In this document: one piece after another, positions 52,400-58,461 of the stretch
Numbering within the stretch: position 1 is the first letter of the stretch
Layout of the letters: each line of letters begins with the position of its first letter
DNA from: an uncultured Selenomonas sp.
Lineage (GTDB): Bacteria > Bacillota > Negativicutes > Selenomonadales > Selenomonadaceae
Assembly: GCA_900552565.1 (NCBI GenBank)
Contig: USAK01000009.1
Coordinates: 1 to 58,461 of the forward strand
Reading direction: 5' to 3'
Length of the DNA: 58,461 nucleotides
Made by a program: the position numbers and the translations under genes
The notes under the pieces: generated by a model
The model's database searches: none
What the model was told of the DNA's origin: nothing
The model's input: only the letters and a program-made list of their open reading frames with translations

Positions 52400-53134
52400 A
52401 GAAGCAATCGTATAAAGGCAGGTGAGATACAAAAGAACGAAAATCAAGCGGCGGATAAAGGCCTTGGGCACATACGAATAAATCGCATGGCCGACGAGGA
52501 TGCCGAGAACAAGAGCCGGCAACAGGTAGATGAATTCGCCCCAGGCCGGCCCGAGGGAAAGTCCGCCGATGGTGTAACTTGTCAGTGAAGTCGCGTTGCA
52601 GAGGAAGAAAAACACGAAACACGTCGCGCGCATGACTTCAACGGTCATCTTCGTATAGGCCATATAAATGAGAAACGGCGGGCCGCCCATGCCGGCCGTA
52701 ATCGAGGTAAAGCCGGAAAATATGCCCGTAATCCACGAATTCCGCGGACATTCGCGGACGCGCAGATGCATGGCCTGCATTGTGCCGAGGGAAAACAGCA
52801 CGATGGCACTGATGAAAATCTTCAGCGTCGTGCTCGCCGCGTGGTCAAAGGCCCAGAAGCCCAGCGGCTGCCCGCAGAGCACGCCGAGATACAACCAGAA
52901 AACGAGCTTAAGGTTGGCCGTGCGCAGGGAGAAGAGTCCCTGCGCAAAATTTGCGCAGCAGGCTAAAAGCAGCATGACAGGCACCGTAAGCTTTGGGTCG
53001 TAAAACAGCATCAACAGCGGCGCGGCCACGATGACGAGCCCGAAGCCCGTGATAGACTGCAGCACTGCCGAGAAAAAAATGACAAACGCAGGTCCTAAGT
53101 GGCCCTCTATCCCTGCAAGATAAGCCATGAGCAT
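52385..53134 (-). CDS. TauE/SafE-family membrane exporter
   Basis: 249 residues with seven to eight membrane helices in two repeats; the first repeat has SITGFGLVIVAAPLL and the second GFTSITAGMGGPPFLIYM, both family hallmarks. Members export sulfite, sulfoacetate or similar organosulfur anions; the substrate here is unknown. Single gene. ATG 53134 is used, and an ATG two codons later is also possible. Confidence 0.9.
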   Translation of the reverse strand: MLMAYLAGIEGHLGPAFVIFFSAVLQSITGFGLVIVAAPLLMLFYDPKLTVPVMLLLACCANFAQGLFSLRTANLKLVFWLYLGVLCGQPLGFWAFDHAASTTLKIFISAIVLFSLGTMQAMHLRVRECPRNSWITGIFSGFTSITAGMGGPPFLIYMAYTKMTVEVMRATCFVFFFLCNATSLTSYTIGGLSLGPAWGEFIYLLPALVLGILVGHAIYSYVPKAFIRRLIFVLLYLTCLYTIASVLLS

Positions 53135-53210
53135 GATATTCCCGCCTCTCCGGATTTTCCCCCAAATACTTCTCCAAAATAAAAGATGATTTCATCATAG
53201 CATCCTGCCG

Positions 53211-53261
53211 GCAAAAAATAAAGAGCCCTGCCCTCCACACAGCCTGTGCGGAAGGCAGGGC
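53211..53261 (-). terminator. Terminator of the SIS isomerase operon
   Basis: Outer stem GCCCTGCC (53225-53232) with GGCAGGGC (53254-53261) and an inner CACAG/CTGTG, followed on the minus strand by TCTTTATTTTTT. Confidence 0.8.
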
Positions 53262-53277
53262 CCTAATCTTATATCGG

Positions 53278-53937
53278 TCAGTCCTCGCCGAAGAATTCAT
53301 TTTCTGCAGCGATGCAGAGCATATGGTAGACCGGCAGATGGAGCTCCTGAATGCGGAAGGTCTCATCATCCGGCACGCAGATGGTGATATCCGCAAGATT
53401 CCGTGCCTTGATTTTGCCGCCGGACTTGCCCGTCAGCGCAATCGTACGCACATTCTTGACTTTCGCCATCTGCAGGGCGTAAATGACATTCGTCGAATTG
53501 CCCGAGGTCGAGATAGCCAGCAGTACGTCGCCTTCATTGCCCATGCCGAGAAGCTGCTGAGCAAACGAGAGGTCCGGTGCCTGGTCATTGGCAAAGGCCG
53601 TGTTGAGGGCGACCTGATTGACCATCGAGAGCGCCGGCAGCGTTCCCTGCAGGTTCTTCATGAAATAGTCGGCCTCTTCCGGACAGACTTCGCGCATCTT
53701 CTGTTCCATATCAGGACCGAGCCTGCGCGGCAGCAAAAAGCCCTTCATGAGCTCGCCGACGATATGCTCGGCATCCGACGCACTGCCGCCGTTGCCGCAG
53801 GCGATGAGCTTATGACCGCCGGCATAGCTTTCACAGATGGCCGCAACAGCCGCCCGCAGGTCCTCGCGGCAGACGGACAGTGCTGGATAGCGCGCAATGA
53901 GTTCATCGACTTTAGCCATAGTAGATTCTTTTGGCAT
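53278..53937 (-). CDS. SIS-domain phosphoheptose isomerase (GmhA-like)
   Basis: 219 residues starting MPKESTMAKVDELI at 53937; the long open frame upstream covers the neighbouring gene and is not coding. SIS motifs: ACGNGGSASDAEHIVGEL near residue 47 and LLAISTSGNSTNVI near residue 135, and conserved HLPVYHMLC near the C-terminus. It would convert sedoheptulose 7-phosphate to heptose phosphate for lipopolysaccharide core, as expected in a diderm. It carries an insertion (PRRLGPDMEQKMREV) compared with the minimal 190-residue form. Last gene of a four-gene unit. Confidence 0.9.
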   Translation of the reverse strand: MPKESTMAKVDELIARYPALSVCREDLRAAVAAICESYAGGHKLIACGNGGSASDAEHIVGELMKGFLLPRRLGPDMEQKMREVCPEEADYFMKNLQGTLPALSMVNQVALNTAFANDQAPDLSFAQQLLGMGNEGDVLLAISTSGNSTNVIYALQMAKVKNVRTIALTGKSGGKIKARNLADITICVPDDETFRIQELHLPVYHMLCIAAENEFFGED

Positions 53938-53977
53938 GTATTCCACTTCTTTCCAAAATAAAGGTTCGAAAAAGGTC

Positions 53978-54673
53978 TTAGCGATTGCGGTAGCGGTCCG
54001 CCGTCGATTTGGCGTTGTAATCATTGCCATTGCCGCGCGGCTCAATGTCGCGGATAGAGCTCGGGGCCTGCGTTTTGCTGCTGAGGTCCTGTCTCTCCTG
54101 CTGGCGCATCTCCAGCGGCTGCTGATACGTGTTGTTCTGCGTACCCTGACGGCCGTCACGCTTTGTGCCGCGGAATTTGTTCCAGAGCCAGCGCACGACC
54201 ATGACGGCCGCTACGACCATGATGACATTCATCAAAAGGCCCATGATGTCAGCGAACATGCCGCTGCCCATGCCGAAGAGATGGGAAAGCATCGAGCCGA
54301 GCAGCATACCGCCGGCAAACAGGCCGATACCGCGCATGAAGCTGCCGAGACGGCTGGAGCCCTGCGTATTCGTGCCGGCCGCAGCATTTGACTTCGTGTT
54401 GGCCGCCGGTGCGTTCTTATCGAGGCTCTTCGCGTCCTTGGACGGAGCGTATGACGAGCCGTTGCCCGAGACCGACTTGCTCTGCGACGCATTATTCGTG
54501 CTGGCCGCCGGTGCCTTCGGCGCGGCCGGAGCCGACTTCGGCACGCTCATCTTGGCGCCGCCTTTAGCCGCGTAAGCCGTATTCATGAAGGATGGAGCCG
54601 CCGGCAGCACAGGAACCGCCGAGAGCACCATGGCACCGACCATGAGTGCAGCCATTGTCTTCTTGAGATTCAT
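53978..54673 (-). CDS. Exported low-complexity membrane protein, Tim44-like N-terminal type
   Basis: 231 residues: a signal peptide (about 1-35, ending AYA), a Ser/Ala/Asn/Pro-rich low-complexity stretch (37-105), a Gly-rich hydrophobic region with two membrane segments (about 108-165: GLFAGGMLLGSMLSHLFGMG and IMGLLMNVIMVVAAVMVV), then a polar Gln/Arg-rich tail. This resembles the N-terminal half of bacterial Tim44-like exported proteins without their Tim44 domain. Function unknown. Confidence 0.75.
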   Translation of the reverse strand: MNLKKTMAALMVGAMVLSAVPVLPAAPSFMNTAYAAKGGAKMSVPKSAPAAPKAPAASTNNASQSKSVSGNGSSYAPSKDAKSLDKNAPAANTKSNAAAGTNTQGSSRLGSFMRGIGLFAGGMLLGSMLSHLFGMGSGMFADIMGLLMNVIMVVAAVMVVRWLWNKFRGTKRDGRQGTQNNTYQQPLEMRQQERQDLSSKTQAPSSIRDIEPRGNGNDYNAKSTADRYRNR

Positions 54674-54706
54674 ATAAATTCTCCTTATCTTCTATCGTTA
54701 AAGAAA

Positions 54707-54985
54707 TTACTCTTCTTTATAGGACTTGATGTCCTCAGGGAAGGCGTAAATCTCGCCGACCGTATCGAGCTCGCCCGAAAGGTAACGGTCGATATCGTCG
54801 ACGTCGATGTAGAGCTTGCAGTCGATATCGAGATAGCCCTGCTCGCGGCCGCCCGAGAGGTCGCGGATTGCCATGAGCTTTTCGCGGAGCTTCAGAAGCT
54901 CGCTGCGCGTCGCATGGATATCGAGCTTAATCTGCGGCACACCGTATTCCTTGAGTACTTCGTCCATGGTCATGCGTTGTGACAT
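54707..54985 (-). CDS. Small protein of unknown function
   Basis: 92 residues, acidic and soluble: a helical part (SELLKLREKLMAIRDL) and a C-terminal acidic part with CKLYIDVDDIDRYLSGE. No family recognised. It starts ATGTCACAACGC with an AAGGAAAGGA site ahead, and lies between the 59-residue gene and the Tim44-like gene on the same strand. Confidence 0.7.
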   Translation of the reverse strand: MSQRMTMDEVLKEYGVPQIKLDIHATRSELLKLREKLMAIRDLSGGREQGYLDIDCKLYIDVDDIDRYLSGELDTVGEIYAFPEDIKSYKEE

Positions 54986-55072
54986 ATTGGTCGTCCTTTC
55001 CTTTGCTTTTGACTTTTTGATGTTTATATTTTACGAATACACGCTGAATACTTCCTGAAAAACAGCTTAACT

Positions 55073-55252
55073 TCAGGATTTTTTCGTCTCTTCTTCCTTC
55101 TCGCGCGCCTGAATGCGGTCCAGGATGCGCTGCAGATGGCGTTTCTGCCTCAGATGCGTCTCGTATTCGAGGTCATTGGAATCGATGCGCATGCGTTCCT
55201 TGAGCATATCAATGCTGGCCTGTATCCTGCGGACAGCCTCATTTTCTGCCAT
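55073..55252 (-). CDS. Very small coiled-coil protein
   Basis: 59 residues from ATG 55252, with AAGGAGGTG 6 nt ahead, the strongest ribosome site nearby; an upstream ATG lacks one. The protein is almost all helix with a high Glu/Arg/Lys content (RRIQASIDMLKERMRID, RQKRHLQRILDRIQARE), a likely coiled coil. First gene of the operon that ends in the phosphoheptose isomerase gene. Function unknown. Confidence 0.7.
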   Translation of the reverse strand: MAENEAVRRIQASIDMLKERMRIDSNDLEYETHLRQKRHLQRILDRIQAREKEEETKKS

Positions 55253-55299
55253 AGCGCACACCTCCTTTTTTATGATTCTTTCTAAGTTCATACGATTTC

Positions 55300-55328
55300 A
55301 TTATACAGGAAAACAAGAGCCTCGACAA
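55300..55328 (-). promoter_or_regulatory. Promoter of the four-gene operon (55252 to 53278)
   Basis: Minus strand: TTGTCG (55323-55328), 17-nt spacer, TATAAT (55300-55305). Confidence 0.7.
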
Positions 55329-55364
55329 TGGCGGTCCCAGGACAGGCGGCCGGCATGAGATTCA

Positions 55365-55373
55365 TGATATAAT
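55365..55373 (+). promoter_or_regulatory. Extended -10 promoter of the membrane MutS gene
   Basis: TGATATAAT lies 38 nt before the ATG, with no clear -35. It diverges from the promoter at 55300. Confidence 0.6.
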
Positions 55374-55410
55374 GAGAACATGACCCATCTATTTCTATTG
55401 AGGTGATTCT

Positions 55411-57177
55411 ATGCTCGATTTCAAAACGATGCGGGGCGAGGGCCTTGCCAAGCTGCAAAATCTAAAAAAACATCAGCAGCGCCTCGTCCTTCTGCGCACG
55501 TGTTCTTTCCTTATCATGATTTTTGCGTTTGCAGCCGGCTGGGATGGCCATATCTGGGGCATTTTTCTCGGCATCCTGATGCTCGCGGCCTTCATTGCCC
55601 TGGTCCGGCGCCATCAGAGACTCGGCCTCAGCCTCCTGCTGACGGAAAGCCAGCTTGCCTGCCTGCAGGCCTGCCTTGACCGCATCTCCGGCAAATGGCG
55701 CGCTTTCCCAGATGACGGCCAGGACCTCCGACAGAAGGACCGGCCGCAGGAAGCGGATTTGCCGATTCTCGGGCCAGCCTCTCTCTATCAGTACCTCACA
55801 TCGGCACGCACCAAGGCCGGCCGCCGAAGGCTTTCCCAGCTGCTCTCCCCTTATCCTGAGGCCGCGGACAGCATCCGGCAGCGCCAGCAGGCCGTCAAAG
55901 AACTCAGCGCGCAGCCCAAAACCATGCTGCAGCTCGAAGCTCTCGGCCATCTGCTGCCCGCCAAGGCAGATTTTGCCGAGTTCTGCACGATGATGGAACA
56001 TACGGCCATCCAGCCAAAGAAGGTCCTGCGCCTGCTTTCCTTTGTCCTGCCCGTCATTTCCTTCCTGACCCTCGGCCTTGCCCTTGCGGGCCGTCTCGAC
56101 CTCACGATTCCGGGGCTGCTCTTTTCCCTGCAGCTCCTGCTGACCTTCCTGCTGCTGCGCCGCAGTCAGGCCCTGCTCGCACCGCTCATGGCCCTGCCGC
56201 AGGAATTTGCCATCTACGAGAAGCTCTTTACTTCATTTACCAATGTCGACTGGCAAAGTCCCCTGCTGCAGAACTTCCATCATGGGCTGCGCAGCGATCA
56301 GGCCGCGGAAAATCTCAAAAAACTCGCCGCCCTCGCCGATACAATCGTCATGCGGCGCAATATCTTTTTCTTCCTCGCTGCCAATACTGCTGTCCTTTTC
56401 GACCTGCACTGCACGGCGCGGATGTTTCGCTGGCAGGCGCAGTCGGGCGAAAAACTCCGCCGCTGGCTTTCCGTCTGGGCCGAACTTGAGGCCCTGCTTT
56501 CCCTTGCCAACGCCGCCCTCACGAGAAAGACAGTCTGCTGGCCGGAATTTCTCGAAGGCACGCCGCAGTTACAGGGAAAGGATATCACGCCGCTCTTGAT
56601 TGAAGAAGAAAAAGCTGTACCAAACGACGCCCATTTCACCGCCGGCACCTGCATCATTACGGGCTCAAACATGAGCGGCAAGACCACGTACATGCGCACC
56701 CTCGCCACTTCCGCCATTCTCGCCTACGCCGGTGCTCCCGTCTGCGCTAAATCCTTCTCCCTGACGCCTATGCGCGTCTTCACCTCGATTCACGTCAGCG
56801 ATGACCTCTCCAAAGGCATTTCCACCTTCTACGCCGAAATCCTGCGCATCCGTCAGATGGTCGAAGCCAGCAAAGAAGGCACGCCGCTCTTCCTCTGCAT
56901 CGATGAGATTTTCAAGGGCACCAACTCCGCCGACCGCATCACCGGCGCCGCCGAAGCCATCAAACGCTTGACCACGCCCCATACCATCACCCTCGTCACC
57001 ACGCACGACTTCGAGCTCTGCGACCTCAAATCCCCCAACGACCTGCCCATCGTCAACTGCCATTTCGAAGAATACTATCAGGATGACAAGATTCACTTCG
57101 ACTTCAAGCTCAAGCCCGGCCGCTGCCACACAACCAACGCCAAATACCTGTTAAAAATGGCCGGCATCCTCTCTTAA
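55411..57177 (+). CDS. Membrane-anchored MutS-family ATPase
   Basis: 588 residues. Two membrane helices lie near residues 27-67 (LLRTCSFLIMIFAFAAGW, GIFLGILMLAAFIALV) and two more near 210-250. The middle part resembles MutS core/lever helices (YLTSARTKAGRRRLSQLL). The C-terminal ATPase has Walker A GSNMSGKTTYMRT near residue 421, the signature DDLSKGISTFYAEILR, Walker B FLCIDEIFKGTN and VTTHD. The mismatch-binding FxE domain of MutS1 and the Smr nuclease of MutS2 are both absent. Such proteins are common in Firmicutes, but their role is unknown. GAGGTGA precedes the ATG. Confidence 0.9.
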   Translation: MLDFKTMRGEGLAKLQNLKKHQQRLVLLRTCSFLIMIFAFAAGWDGHIWGIFLGILMLAAFIALVRRHQRLGLSLLLTESQLACLQACLDRISGKWRAFPDDGQDLRQKDRPQEADLPILGPASLYQYLTSARTKAGRRRLSQLLSPYPEAADSIRQRQQAVKELSAQPKTMLQLEALGHLLPAKADFAEFCTMMEHTAIQPKKVLRLLSFVLPVISFLTLGLALAGRLDLTIPGLLFSLQLLLTFLLLRRSQALLAPLMALPQEFAIYEKLFTSFTNVDWQSPLLQNFHHGLRSDQAAENLKKLAALADTIVMRRNIFFFLAANTAVLFDLHCTARMFRWQAQSGEKLRRWLSVWAELEALLSLANAALTRKTVCWPEFLEGTPQLQGKDITPLLIEEEKAVPNDAHFTAGTCIITGSNMSGKTTYMRTLATSAILAYAGAPVCAKSFSLTPMRVFTSIHVSDDLSKGISTFYAEILRIRQMVEASKEGTPLFLCIDEIFKGTNSADRITGAAEAIKRLTTPHTITLVTTHDFELCDLKSPNDLPIVNCHFEEYYQDDKIHFDFKLKPGRCHTTNAKYLLKMAGILS

Positions 57178-57191
57178 AATCGTACGAAAAG

Positions 57192-57231
57192 AAAAATCAG
57201 GCCCCTGCATCATGCAGGAGCCTGATTTTTT
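57192..57231. terminator. Bidirectional terminator between the MutS-like and eno genes
   Basis: A 14-bp stem ATCAGGCcCCTGCA / TGCAGGaGCCTGAT with a 3-nt loop and T-runs on both strands. Confidence 0.9.
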
Positions 57232-57291
57232 ATATTGGAGATATGGAGAATGAACGATGTTTTTGGATGTCAGTGATGTCAGCTCAGGCGT

Positions 57292-58461
<1,170 letters not shown>

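Overview
The window looks like a chromosomal segment of a Gram-negative-walled (diderm) Firmicute, class Negativicutes, most likely Selenomonadaceae (Mitsuokella/Selenomonas/Megamonas type). The case rests on an outer-membrane porin with an N-terminal S-layer homology domain, a coiled coil and a C-terminal Phe, combined with Firmicute traits: the yybS-gdpP-rplI-(lon)-dnaB order, several sugar PTS, AGGAGG-type ribosome sites and sigma-A-like promoters. GC is moderate to high and most genes lie on the minus strand. There is no CRISPR array, prophage, integrase or insertion sequence.

Layout. (1) 104-4300: a four-gene deoxyribose operon, deoC, FucP-like permease, DeoX-like epimerase-fold protein and a PfkB kinase, with a good promoter and a terminator. 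(2) 4418-6640: a secreted 5'-nucleotidase and a decayed porin fragment. (3) 6787-18150: a starch/maltodextrin block, all on the minus strand: RpiR regulator, alpha-glucoside-type PTS, GH13 glucosidase, HAD phosphatase, SLH porin, and a 1160-residue secreted GH13 amylase with tandem starch-binding-like repeats. A 97-nt nested inverted repeat sits just before the amylase. (4) 18194-23740: AEC-family transporter and a trkA-trkH-trkH potassium-uptake operon. (5) 23757-25492: cysK diverging from an Rrf2 regulator; both promoters carry the same inverted-repeat motif. (6) 25609-29567: a small unknown gene with a leader, then sucrose genes in which the PTS transporter is frameshifted exactly at the IIB active-site cysteine. 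(7) 29576-36427: dnaB, Lon-like protease, rplI, gdpP and yybS. (8) 36480-39181: secreted proteins of unknown function and a CDF metal exporter. (9) 39251-47600: a complete respiratory [NiFe]-hydrogenase operon (small, large, cytochrome b, a small Cys-rich protein, hypA, hypB, protease, hypC, hypD, hypE) without hypF. (10) 47838-58461: tRNA-Ala(CGC), a small CxCxxC protein, phosphohexomutase, OPT peptide transporter, TauE exporter, a four-gene operon ending in a SIS-domain phosphosugar isomerase, a membrane-anchored MutS-type ATPase and the truncated enolase gene.

The gene set fits a fermentative gut or rumen anaerobe that digests starch, sucrose and nucleosides, oxidises hydrogen at the membrane and imports K+ and peptides. 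No single clearly new system was proven. The best candidates for new biology are the starch locus with its own porin and PTS/phosphatase/glucosidase route, the structured 97-nt element, the shared Rrf2 operator, the scrA lesion and the membrane MutS protein.
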